This document shows, one piece after another, positions 1 through 12,848 of a DNA stretch of 64,000 nt. How positions within the stretch are numbered: position 1 is the first letter of the stretch; every line of letters starts with the position of its first letter. The notes under the pieces were generated by a model. The model was not told the DNA's origin. It was given only the letters and a program-made list of their open reading frames with translations, and made no database searches. Source of the stretch: Setaria digitata. Taxonomy: Eukaryota; Nematoda; Chromadorea; Rhabditida; Setariidae. The DNA lies in NCBI GenBank assembly GCA_003640385.1, contig RCAB01000277.1:1-64000 (forward strand). Reading direction: 5' to 3'. A program made the position numbers and the translations under genes.

Positions 1-736
1 AATAAGTTTCTCGTATCGAGCAATTAACAATGCTGATGAAATGGATTAAGGTAGTGAACTGCATGTAGTTGAAATGATTTAAGAAAGTGAACTGCATGTA
101 GTTGAAATGGATTTAAGATTATGAACTGCACGTAGTTGAATTGGATTTCTGATAAGATATTGAATTGATTAATATTGAAATAGTTGTCTTACACTGCAAA
201 ATTTGTATCTTGTCAATGCAATCAGGTGTTATAATTCCAGAACTTGAGCTCTTCTTAGTTATGTAATGTAAGTACTAGAAATTTAATTTTGACAAGATTC
301 ATTTGATGACCGAAGAAAGAAGGCTTGTCAAATGCTTTTAAAAAAAGTATTTATATACAACGCAAATACATACACATGTTGAATCATTGTAAAATGATGT
401 GATTTCGTGTAACATCGGTTTTTATCACGGGAAATGACTAAGCAAGCGTGATAGACTGGTAAGGAAGTTCATTTAACCATATTCCGTCTTCCAGCAAAAC
501 TCTCAGTGGTTAAAGCTTTATTCTTATAAATCATATTTCTCAGGTTCTTAAAAAACAATATTTTACAATACATATTTTTTACAGTGTAGTTCATACTAAC
601 CATGAAGTTTAGCAGGCCTAAAAATTATTACTTGTACTTGACGTGGAGTAATTTGGTCAAAAAAAAGTGATTAAGTAGACAAAAACAGAAATAAAAATTC
701 AAAAAATTGGCATAAAATGAGCCAAAGAACGATGAG
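1..736. other. Left-edge noncoding DNA
   Basis: AT-rich sequence with no reading frame that looks coding. It holds a short tandem repeat near the edge (listed separately) and the probable 3' untranslated and downstream region of the minus-strand exon that ends at 737. I see no RNA gene here. Confidence 0.6.
40..150. repeat. Imperfect tandem repeat, about 34 bp unit, 3+ copies
   Basis: Three consecutive diverged copies share the core GAACTGCATGTAGTTGAA and are followed by a partial fourth. The copies differ by point changes (GCATG against GCACG) and one-base indels, so the repeat is old rather than a recent slippage product. It may continue to the left of the window. Confidence 0.7.
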
Positions 737-898
737 TCAAAGATTAACCTTATAATGTTGCTGTTGAAAAATAAGATTTTGAAGGATATGTTTTAGTATA
801 CGAATATCTTCCTTTACCGCTTCACTACTTTCACGTTGCCGTAATTCGTGCAACAACTGCCAAATACGTTCTTGATTCACACCTGAATTTAACAGTTG
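737..898 (-). CDS. Terminal coding exon of an unrecognised minus-strand gene (partial)
   Basis: On the minus strand a good acceptor (CTCTATTCAG) at about 899-908 opens a frame of 53 codons ending at TGA 737-739. The peptide is hydrophilic and rich in Q, E, R and L; it contains IWQLLHELRQRESSEAVKED and ILQNLIFQQQHYKVNL and is probably helical or coiled-coil. Composition and splice signal are much better than in surrounding sequence, so I take it as a real last exon. No upstream exon could be linked to it: the following 12 kb on the minus strand gives no convincing partner, so the intron may be long or the gene small. The family is not recognised and no function is proposed. Confidence 0.45.
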   Translation of the reverse strand, partial: QLLNSGVNQERIWQLLHELRQRESSEAVKEDIRILKHILQNLIFQQQHYKVNL

Positions 899-3800
899 CT
901 GAATAGAGCACAATGGCCAGCTGCTTTCAGTTTCAGCATCTCAACAATCAAACCAAACATCGATATTCTATGAATAACAAATTTTAAAACTAAAAAAGAC
1001 AAAAGAAGAAAATATTTAGTAATCTTTCTTTTCAAATTAAATGAATGCAGTAATCAATGAATAAGTAAATTTGTTTTTGCTGGTAAATTAGATTAAATAA
1101 ATTGTTAATAGTTCGCAAAAAAGTGAAAAATTGTTGTTTAAAATCAAAAATAAACTCGATAAGCAATATATAATTATTTATTTGAGAAGGATTATTGAAG
1201 TGGATGATAAGGTGCGTTAGTATTATGCAAAGGTAGACAGAACTGAATACTTTAGAGCCTTGCAAGCAACTTTGCCTGAATGATGCAAACATTTTAGAAG
1301 ATAGCAATATTACACCTCTCGTCAAATTATTCCTTTGCTGGATTGATCTTTCTATGCATATGTAATCTAATCTTATTAGTTTCAGATAGAATTATTGAAA
1401 TTCATTTCGCTAAGGCAGTAACGCTAAATCTTCAAAACGGTGCTTCTGCCATTCTTTCTTTTTCATTTTAAAAATATGCAACGATAAAAGTAATTGAAAT
1501 AAATTTAAAGAAAAATTTATAGTTATAAAAATACATGCAAATGCAAATTTACAACCATTCTAATTTTAAAAGTTAAATGTTTAAAATGAATTCCAAGTTA
1601 AAAGTTCAAATTTTACAGCTAAAGAAAAATTTGAAATTGTTATATTGAATTACTGAAATTTACTTTACTACAGCAATAGTAACTGCAGCACCAAACATGT
1701 GCCATTTGCATTCCTTTCTTTTCCATTTTAAAAAGATGCAAGAAAAGGGAAGTAAATAAAACAAATGTGTAAAGAAAAATCTTCAAAGCAATAAATCTGT
1801 TTTAACTATAAAACTGTATCCCAAAAATATCCTCAACTTCCGAAAAAGCAATCAAATAAAATCAATTATCTCTTTAAATGATTATAATAAATATCGGCCT
1901 ATAAATATTATCAAAAAGATTGAAATTGATAAAAAAATCCTTTCTTCTCCCTCATCAAGGTCATGAGATTTTAAATTAAAATCTTAAAGTCACTAAGAGA
2001 TAAGGTGATTGAAACCTTTGAGTCATTAAAAATATCTTGCTTTTTGCAATATGATACTGCTAAGTATTGGCTAATTTATGACAGACAATATAAAATTGAG
2101 GGAAATCAAGGAAAGTAAAGAAAAATTTTAAAAAAGAAAACAAACATTTTAGTAATGTTTTATTTTATGTTCAATAGATAAAAAGTAATTACACTCAGAC
2201 TAACTTCCTGCAACCTGTTGAAGCATCTTTTTTTTTTTTGTTTGTTTATCCTAGGCAGTTGAGTAAATCATAAAGTTTATTGCTTTTTAAGATGATTTCA
2301 AGATTTCACTATTTTAAAAATAGTTTATTCGCTGCAATGTATTAAATAAAAGAGAATTTGTTTTTAACTAAATTTCAGTTTTAAGTTATTATTGTGATAA
2401 AAACAAGAAAGCAATTATTGAAAATTTCCAATGTTAATGACCATTTAGGAATGCAATAACATCTGCCCTTGTTATTAAATAATTATTAACTGAGCTAGAA
2501 ACCTAACATATTTCGTTTTAATTGCTTTATTATTGATATTTAAAAATTTGTACTTTTTAATGATATGTAAAACAATTAATTAGTAGAATTGACTGGTACA
2601 AAAAAAAACAACCAAAACGATCAATTAAATTGATAGGAAAAAAAAAAAGAAAAATAAAGGATTGCTGAAAGGAAAAAAGCCGAAATTATAACTTTCACAT
2701 ATCCTTAACAGTATCATGCATAGATCCTCGCTTCTAATATGATGAAATTGCTATTCACAAGATTAATATCAGATTTGTTTGATTCTCAAACTATTTATGT
2801 GAAATTTATGCTTGTTCATTCATTTATCCGAGATTAGAATTATGAATTTTCGTGAGCAATTTATTTTGCAACTACCATTTATTATCAACACCTATTTTGC
2901 ACTGCTAACATTATTGTCATTATTACATAACACTTATTATTAAGAGTAGCACTTTAATGTCGATACACGTCGAAAGTAGCAAAGGGAAAGAAATCTATTG
3001 GATATAGCAAATTTTAGTGGGAAATTATTAAAAGATAAATTCCATTTTCATGCATCTCTTGTCAAGACTAAATAAAGTGAATTCAAGTTTTGTAAGAGTA
3101 ACTGAAACAGTGAAACAGTATGTTAGGGAATTTGAAGCGGAGTGAATTACATCGATGATCCAGATGATGATGCATAGCTGTTCAACCTAATCTATAACTG
3201 AAGAGAAAATAGAATATTTCTGGAGGAACTGGGAAGTATTTCAAACAAAAGACTGATTCATAATCAATGATTATCAGTGAACTTTCAGACATTATCAGCT
3301 TATCGCTATGCATACTTTATTTATCATTTTATGCAATAATACAAAATGAAGGTTGGAAAACTTCCATGTTATAAGTATTTCTATATTTGAGTACCGCTGG
3401 ATGAAAGAACTGTTAATGGTCAACATGATAATTAATTCAGTGAAAGGTTAATTAAATTAATTAAGCCAGCTTAACTAAAACACGCAACTTTAAAGGGCGA
3501 TTAATTTCATATTAAATAATTTCGCTTTTCTTTTCTAAATTGCTGATTTTATCTGTATTTCATTCAGTAAATAATATTTATTAAATTGAAATGGAAAAAT
3601 GAAAAGAGAAAATGGAAAAGAAAAGTTGAATGCATTTTATAGCAGCTAGAGATTTCTTGCCACGAAATTGATTTACACTTCAGAATTTTTCATTTGATTG
3701 ATTTAATGTGTTGGAAGAAATTTTTTTTGATTTAGTAACTTTCTAGGCTTGAAATTTTGCCCATTTTTAAAAAGCATAAATAAAATTCTTTCGGTTGAAG

Positions 3801-5033
3801 TGAAGCAATTTTGATAAAATTTTAAAAATTGCAGGCAATTAATTCAAAATGAATGCATGGTGAAAATTTACGAACTGGTCAGATTTATGCATTGTCTTAT
3901 TTCATTGAAAAAGTTAGAAATTGCATAATACAAATATTGCAATCGAACGCGGAACATTTCATAAAAAATATTTTCGAATAATTATCAAAAATTTGTAATT
4001 AAAAAAAAAAAAAAAACGATTAGAAACGTATTCCTAATGATCGATTCATAAAAATTTTATATGGCCCACTACTCAAAAGCGAAATTTATTGCTGCATATT
4101 AAGCATTAAAAATCTTCGTTATTATTATCGTCATCATATGTAGTACGATAAGCTAAATGCAGAGTAATTAAGGCTAAAGGTTACTGCTTCTTTCTAAAGT
4201 GCTCTCATCTTTAAAAACAAAAAATAAAAAAATAAACCAGTGGTTAAACAGGGTGATTTTTTTTTCTCAAAAATATGAAAACTTTTCCTCTTCTTGCATT
4301 TTTTTTATCGTTCAGATCAGCTTTCCTAACATATTTATTCCTGTTGCTGAAACAATAAATGTAGGAAAAATGATACAGCTGCCACCTTAATCATAGCAGC
4401 AGTTCGGTAGTTCAAGCTAAAGCTTAAACTTAATTTATTCAAAAAAAGAAAGAAAGAATGGAAAAGAAAAATAAAATAAAGGAAAAAGGGACATTAAATC
4501 TTACCAGCGTCATCGATGTTTAATTGATTATCCATTCCAATAAACGAATCACTTTAATCTAAAAATCATATAGCAAATTTTTAAAAAATATAAATTAGTT
4601 TGATTATTCCAAATGATAGAGTAATTTGGGTATCGAATACATGACTTTATTCCTGTAAAAAAAAAAAAAAAAAAGGAAAGAAAAGAAAAAGGAAGCATTA
4701 GTTCTAATTAAATAATTCAAAAAAAAAAAATCTTTTCTTCATCTTGATTTATTCAATATTGAAAAAAAACAAAAAACAAAAATTCGATATAAAATGAACA
4801 AATTAAAAGACAGCAATATTTATCACATATACAGGAAAAGGAAGAGTTAAATAGTGATAAGAAGTTATTGGAAATATCATATCACACCATTTATTCAACA
4901 GGAAAAGATAAAAACATATTGTAATTTATCGAAAATATATTCTGCTTTGTTACATAACAAAATTTAATGAACAGACCGAAAACGGAAGCTTATGAACACA
5001 CATACAGAAATAAACAAACATAAATATAAGGTA

Positions 5034-5036
<3 letters not shown>

Positions 5037-5071
<35 letters not shown>
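5037..5071. repeat. (TG)n microsatellite
   Basis: About 17 uninterrupted TG units (35 bp) in intergenic DNA. A perfect dinucleotide run this long is likely length-polymorphic. Confidence 0.95.
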
Positions 5072-5072
<1 letters not shown>

Positions 5073-5220
5073 GGTTAGTCTGAAAACATCCGAACGAAGC
5101 TTAAACATTAAAGCTTTCTAGTTAGAATGTCAGTTACTCTTCATCTGTGATCCTCTTCGGGCTCCAATACTTCACCAATATCCATTGCCACCAATACTAC
5201 TCATAGCAGTAGCAGAGACA

Positions 5221-5267
5221 ATGGCGATAATGATAACGATAACGATAATGATAGTGATAGCAACAGT
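5221..5267. repeat. GATAAY-type simple repeat
   Basis: A run of GATAAT/GATAAC/GATAGT units. One plus-strand frame reads through it as an S/N/D-rich peptide, but there is no acceptor or start codon, so I treat it as a degenerate hexamer repeat rather than an exon. Similar GATAAT-rich sequence recurs at about 10290-10400. Confidence 0.6.
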
Positions 5268-8200
5268 ATTATTGATGCTAATAATAATGCATCATTATTA
5301 ATAAATTATAAGGATAGCTAAGACGATAGCAACAATGCTGATGATAATGGATGACAGCAGTGATAGTAGTAGTAGTAAAGTACTAAAAGGAAGAGTAAGT
5401 GGTAAAGCATTAGATTAGACTAGGACAAATCCGATGAAGGCCTTATACTCTATTGCTATTATTAGTCTAGAAAAACAATAAGATAGTGAAGAATTCGTTT
5501 CCATCTGAGTGCAAAGTAGGCAATCAATTGGATGATGCTTCGCCTTTTTTTCCTCTCCGATAGCATTGTTTAGTTGGTGGCTTCATTGCTATTGATATCT
5601 CCGATGAAATGGTTGATCTGATGGTAATTATGGCGAATGATAATTACTTGGAATAGTGATAATGACACTGATAATATCAGTAATTTTGAGCAGTTGCTTC
5701 TTCTTTTCCATTAGCATGAAGAAGATGCGTATTAATGCAGCAGTTAGTTGTTAAAGTAATTATAACAGTTAGATTGTTCATTAAGAAAAGGATGATTAGT
5801 TTATTTCAATTAGAAAGGAAAGGATATTATTTGCAATTATCCATCGTACATTATGAAGTATTAAATTAAAAACATAAATAATTGCTACACGGTGATTAAA
5901 CAAATATTTGTTTCTACAGAAACGAATTGATATTTCAGGTTGAAATGTGAATTTGAAGAAAAAAATTTATTCTTTAAACTTTCGCTTTCTTAAAAATTTT
6001 ATTATTTTGGCGTGCTGATGATTTTTTCTTTTTTTTCCGGAATTTCAAAAATAAATTATTTGGAAATGTATTAAGTGTTAAAGAAGTTTTCCAATGAACG
6101 CTTATTACAATTACGGGTCATTTCTATCATATTCTATTAATAATGTTATTAATTATTTGTTCCTGTACAATATTAACATTGTCATCTTTGCAAGGGTTTG
6201 AAGAAAAGTGGTTAAAAATATTTTTAAAGTTTATAAAATCTCAGTAGATATAAATTTAATTTTATGATGGCATTATTTCATTGATGTCTCAGTTTATTTC
6301 ATCATTTCATTAATTTTAATACATTTCATTAATCTTTCGCTTTATGCGTTCTCATTCCTACTGCTGTTGTTATCAGTGATATCGTGTTTTCCATGAATCA
6401 GACAATTTCTTAACTGTAAATCAAATGATCTAATTGGCAATTAATTGGATCGATCATAGATTTCAAAAATTGCAATGCAGCTTCACTGATTGTTGAAATT
6501 AATTTAAATTGATTGTTTTCGAAATGTACAGCAAATTAGCTTTGTGTCCCACCAGACCAATTTTCACTGTCTTCATCAGTTCTAATTAATCATTTGATCG
6601 TTTTGTTTCATTCATTCCGCTGCTTTCAATTCTTTTAAAAGCCAAAGCTGAGTAATTCACTTCGTGAAATGCAAGAAAAATCAAATATATTACTGCTTTC
6701 CTGTTTGCTCATCCATTAAAAGCAGAAATTTTAATTTGAATTGAATAAATCGATTTTACATCCTGTCGTTTCCTCATTATTTCTGCTTTATCAGTGAATT
6801 TTCCTTTGCCTGGTTGCAACCGAATTAACATTATATCAAAAGTTTATTGCACAATTTCATTTCTTTTTTTTTGCGGAACTAGTCAGGGGCCGCAGATATC
6901 GGATGTGCTAAGGAGATTTTAAGCGTAATTAATTAAAAAGTGATCAGGTCTTTAATCAGGTTTGTTTTTAAACTGTTAAAGCCAGTTACAATTTGTTTTT
7001 TTTTTTTTTTGACCACTAAATTAAATTTGGAGTAATAATTCATCCACCTGATTGGAAAAAAAAAAACAAAGAAAGAAGCTATCCTGCTGTTTGTAGCTGA
7101 TCAATTTCCATTTTTCGTGCGCTAAATTGGATAAAATAGTATGAGAAAAAGCTCAGAAAAGCTGAAATAATTATAGAAATTGTTAAGTTTAATTCAGTTC
7201 TTATTTAAATTGCAAATATTTTATATTATTTTACTCATTTTCGAAATTTCTATTTATATTTTTGGAAAATCATTTTCGAGCATAAAATCTATTACTACTT
7301 TTTTCCATTAGAAATTAAAAATAAAAATTACTATAAAAATGAATTTTTGTTAGAGAAATATGACCGAAGATATCAAAAGAATGCAACTGAAGATGCTTCG
7401 AAAAGTTTTCTTTTTAAGAAATTTTAGAAAAGGGCGGGCAACAAAATTAAATAAGAATTGAATTAAACTTACGAGCAAATTATTTTGAACTTTTTGTTGA
7501 ACTAACTTTAAGTATAATAAATTACTTAATTAATTTGAATTTGTTTTAATTAATACTTAAAAAATATTTTTATAAGTTGTAAAAATGTGATTTCAAATGC
7601 TTACAAATCACTAATTCAAACGAACGAATGCGCCACCGGATCATTTTAGTTCCCATGAACATTATGAACTTTTGTTCATAATTAACGCCAAAACAAGCTA
7701 GTGTATGACAATTGAATTTGTTGTTGCTGTTAATTTCAGAATTTCCATCCTTTTAAATGTACAAATTTTTATCACCCACATTCTCCTCCTTATTACTTCA
7801 TTGCTGTAGAATTCCCCTGTTTTCTTTCTTTTTTTTTTTTTCGAAATTCCGATATTTTAATAAACTTTGACATCCTCTATTAGTCTTTAATCGTTTTAAA
7901 ACACTTGTAAATTGAAGTGTGTCATAAGAAAACGAAATATTTATTCTTTTCGTGTCGTCTGCGAATAAAAATGAAATGAAATGAAAAAACTGAAAACAAA
8001 TACGAAATGACTTGATGTGCACCCAGCCGTTATACTACTTCTTACTGAATGCAAACGATTCATTGTCATCCATTCCTCTTCCCTTATCTATTTTCAAGTA
8101 TTTCTTTTTTTCCTCCTCAATTTACCTGGACCTCCAGAAACCTTGAAGTAATTCAATGAGTTTCCGTAAAGTTTCATTCGAGAAAAAAAAAAGACGAAAA

Positions 8201-9009
8201 TTACCAATTTCAGCATGTCGTTGGCGACATTTTTAGAATCGGATTAACAATATCAGAAGTGCTTGTAAATTTGAAAAAAAATAATTTTGTGCTTAAAAAA
8301 AAACTCTCTGCATAAGTGCATTTATTTACTGATAGTTAACGGAATGAAAAAGAAAAAAGGAGAGGAAGAAAGAAACAAATGAATAAAATACACTTGTGAA
8401 ATGCTTTTGAAAATTAAATACGCATTTAACAGAACTCAAAAAATATTTCAATTTTTAAATTTTTTAAATACAAGATTTAGTTAGCCAAAGATAAAATATT
8501 TGTAAGAAATTTCTCTTAAATTCAATAAAAATTAAGAAAGCACAATTTTTGAATTTATTTGCTAACGAATAAAATTTTAATTAAAACACGCTTCTTTTCT
8601 TGTTTCCCAAGCTGAAATTAAGTAGCCGTTCTGGTGGGGAATAAAGGATTTCAAATATTTCAGTACATTATTACTGAGGTTTGAATTATGCTCAAAATTT
8701 CTTTTTTCACAATCGACCAGGCAATTTTTTTCTGTTTTTGTGAACAAAAGGTACTTCATTATCCAATTATCGACTGATTTCTTTTCCAAATCTTTGCTTC
8801 TCTCGAAAGTTGACATCAAATTTCGTTAATTTTGCGGAATTGCATATCAAATGCTGACATGACGACATATCATCATACAAGTAGTATATGATATTGTCAT
8901 AAGAAAATTGTCAAAAATTCTCCACTGAAAAATTTTTTTCATCATTTATTTATAGATCTGAAGAATCACCCTCTCATGCCGTCATAAGTAAACGAGAGGG
9001 ATATGGGCA

Positions 9010-9033
9010 GGGTACGGGTACGGGTACAGGTAT
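9010..9033. repeat. GGGTAC hexamer repeat, 4 units
   Basis: Three perfect GGGTAC units followed by one diverged unit (AGGTAT), inside a locally GC-richer, GT-rich patch. Each GGTACC-like unit is nearly self-complementary. Function unknown. Confidence 0.7.
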
Positions 9034-12000
9034 AAGAGAGAAGAGGTGGGTAAAACATTATTAGGTCGTGGGTAGCTACCACAGATATCGCAGTGCTACC
9101 TGCATGCACCTGTAGTGTGTGAGTTTCCATCTGTGTGCTTGGAATGCATCAGCGTATGCGTGAGTGTGCGTGCGTGAGTGTTTACGTGAGCGTATGTGTA
9201 TGGGTGGTGTACATTTCACGTTTCAGCAATTGAGATTTTAATTTATTTTAAATGTAAAAGAAACTGGCTAATAAGGAAGTAATGAAATCAACAAATGGAT
9301 AGGAAATGGTAGAAGGAACGAACGGCTCAGCCGAATAGTCGCTGAATATAATGAAGAAAGAGCATTCGTTGCTGCATATTTCTTCTCAAGAAAATATTTG
9401 TGTTGGTGAGGTTAGTAGCCATTGTTTCATTTTCTTTTCGGTTAAATACTTCAGATGTCAAAGGTTAAGTGAAGGGTTGAATTTCGCAAACCATATATTT
9501 ATATCAATGTACTTTATTACTACCATGTGAAATATTCAAATACATTCGAAAGGATTATTCATAGTATATTCAATAATTAATAACATACTGTTGGAAAAAA
9601 TGGTTATCATATAATTTCATTTCCCCATAAAACCTCACAAATGTATATATTTTGATTGAGATATCATTATCAGATCGTACTCATTACTATTTGTTAATTC
9701 TTAGGCTACCATTATTATAAACTTCATTCCACACCATAATCTCTCCTCATTTTGTGTAAATTTTCTTGCAGGTGAAGCAGAAATGATTTTTTTTCTTTTT
9801 TTTTTTTTGTGAAATTTAACGGTTTTACATATAAGATAGAATAATTAAAATTTATTGTTCAAACGATTGCTTAAAAACGTCATGTTGTTGGTAGAAAGTA
9901 TTGGAATCAAAATTATGCATTTCATTTTACCACTAATTCTTTCCATTTTTGTTTTATTAATATTTTATATTTGACCAAATATTAGCCTGAATTTTTAAGC
10001 TAATAAGTAGATAATAAATGATTTTGCTTTTTAGTTTAGTTCACTCGTATTCCAAAAATTACTTCAAATTTATAAATTTTTTTCACCTTGCTTTTGACAC
10101 ATAACTTTCAACTATCTCAGTAATTCTTCACTTCTATCTGAAGCTATAATTTTCAAAACACTTTTCAAAAAGCTAGAAAATGATTCTTTACCGTAAGATA
10201 AAATATTGTAACTAAATTAAAATGAAGGGAGTTATAAAAATATATGAATAATCAAATTACTGTACACGATGGCATTTATTATAATGGTTATACTGATAAT
10301 AATGATAAGAACGGGAAATGAATAATGATGTGAATAGATAGTGACAATCGTGATCATGAGTATGATAATAACGATAATAGTAATAATGATTAATGTGTTA
10401 AAAAAAAAAAGTTTTGAGATTAAAAAGAAATTACAAAAAACCGAGTCGTAACACGTAATCGCAACAGTTATTGTTAATGACAGACAAAATGACCTTCAGC
10501 TGTCAAATAGGTTGATTTCTTTTGCAGTAAAAATTTTTTTTAAATATTTAGAAATTATTTTCATACTTGACAGCGCAGTTGTAAATTAGGTCTGAATCCA
10601 TATGATAATTAAAGTTAATTCTCACACTAACTGACTCAAACCAAGATGTCAAAATGAATTTGTTTGGCTTAATAATTAATTTAATTTAGTCAGAATATAA
10701 TCAAATTAAATATTCACAGGATGAAATGCTAAATTCCGCGCAAAATCTTCCGGACATAACAAGACAAAAAAAAATCATTTCTAAGTGTTTCCGCAATATT
10801 TTTAACTTTAAGATTTAATTAGCTACCTTTATGTATAATTTTTACTATCAATGCTGCCGTATTAAAGGATGGAGCAAGATTTGCGTAATTTGTCAATGAA
10901 AACAATTTTTGTTCTGCAAATCTTGTGTTAATTTGTCATCAGTTGTCTTAATTTCGAATCAAACTTTAACAAATCACATGTATTTGTCCAATTATTCATT
11001 TTATGTCAGCATGTTGAACGTAATAAATTATTCGTCTAATTCTGTTTTTGAGTGTAAAACTGCTAGAAACTTACAGATAGTGATTTTTGCTTGATTTTTA
11101 GGTATTAAATCAAATTCAATCTTAAATTACGTTTTAAATTTTTCAGTCAAAATTTTCATTTATTTTTTTCCCTCTCTATTTGTTTCATTTTTTGAGTTTA
11201 AAAATGCTAAATCATGTTAACCTTTCAGAAGAACCCAATATCATCATTTAAATATGGGATTTTGAAATAAGAAGGAAAATTATTAGAAGACATAACAAGC
11301 TTCTATTGCTGGCCATAAATGAAAATCAAAGTTCTCGTCATTTTCTGATTTTTGAATATTTGTATAGTTCTTCTTATCAAAAATCATTTAATTTTTAGTT
11401 TAAGATTAATTAATTAAATTTTTGAACGAAAAAAGATGGGTGGCATGCTTCTTTTTCATCGGTACTTTTAATACTTAAAGCAAAAGTTCAGCACTTTTTA
11501 ATTTATTATCACCACTCCTTCTAGTTAGATATTTTTATTTTGATAAGCGCTAAAGGCGGAAACAGAAATCGCTAATTTTATGAATTTCTAAAAAATGTCG
11601 AGAAATTTGAATTTCTTTTATCTACCAAATAAAAAGACGTTCGTTTATCCAACCGGTTCACTGTTTACTGACATTCCTATTCACTCATTTATTTATTTGC
11701 TTCGTTAACTAACCTTTTTGTTTACTAAAAATTTTTTTTTCTTACAATGTAACTTTTTTAAAAATTTTTCAAAAATATTTTTCATATTTATAAATTTCAG
11801 ATTTTTTTTTCAAAAAATTTAAAGCTTCAATTTTACATTTGACTTTTCAGAGTGACACGGATAAGCAAGGCTTATTCATCGAATATATTTTTTTGATTTT
11901 TTTTGCAAATTTACCTAATTATTTCGGATGTCTTTTATTTATTAATAGAAGTAAGCTGAAGCATTGAAAACCAGACTGAAATCCTGTTTTATAGCCATAG

Positions 12001-12848
12001 CCATCAGTTCAAAATTATTCCGAAAAAAATCAAAAGACATGAATGCCTGGTTTTTTCATTCACAAAAAATATTCCTTCAACTGCCATTTAGTGAATTCTT
12101 TTTTCTCATTCAGGAATTATGGTTTCCTGGTAAACATTGCATCCACTTTTTTTTTATTTTGTTCCTTTTCCATTTTCTCTTTAAATGATTAATTGTTCTT
12201 TGTTTGAAAAAAAATGAACGAAAGACAAAATTGAAATGAATGTCACACCAGAAATTAGAAGAATAAGTCAGAATAATTTAGACGTAGTAAAATTTTAATG
12301 GAAATTTGTTAATGAAGTCGAAAAGATTATTGAACGATTGCGATAGAGGTGAACTGGAAAAAGGAAAAAACGGATATGTTGGAGAAAATACAAAAAAAAA
12401 TTAGGCTAATTATTTTCCAGCTAATTAGGGAAATGGTTTTTTTCTATGAAAAATAGATTCCAATTTTATTTTAAATTTATTGCACTAATTTCGCGATTTC
12501 TAAAGATAAGTAGGAATTATTTTATAAGTAACTCGTGCTAACGAAATGAATATGAGAAATATGTGTACATGAATAAAGAATTAAATTATTATGACAGTAT
12601 TCTATTACGATTATAATTATTGGTAAGTGAACTGTGAAAAATTAATGCTCCAGTGATTGATAAAAATTTAATATAATTTGTCAAGTTTCTTCGGAATCGC
12701 CAGGCATTCTTACTTTATCACTTTAATTAAGTTTGCTGAAAATTTCCAAATTTCCGGGGATGATTCTCTTTTCTTAATTTTTGAAGTTTCGTTTTTTTTA
12801 ATCTCCGAAATAATTCTGTTCTGTCAAACGCACATTTCTGTATTGCAG

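Larger units (their letters stand above)
899..12848. other. Long gene-poor region, about 12 kb
   Basis: AT-rich DNA with many A/T homopolymers and simple repeats. Open frames here (for example minus 8577-8819, minus 1032-1325, plus 11964-12188) lack splice context and recognisable domains and have the K/N/F/I/L composition expected by chance. The unseen first exon or exons of the arrestin-like gene starting at 12849 probably lie at the right end, and upstream exons of the gene ending at 737 may lie at the left end. A relatively GC-richer patch at about 9000-9220 could be regulatory, but nothing specific is visible. Confidence 0.5.

Noticed and set aside
8577..8819. 80-codon minus-strand frame that looks fairly protein-like
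   Set aside because: No domain, no linked exons and no usable splice context; K/N/L/F composition is near chance for AT-rich DNA.
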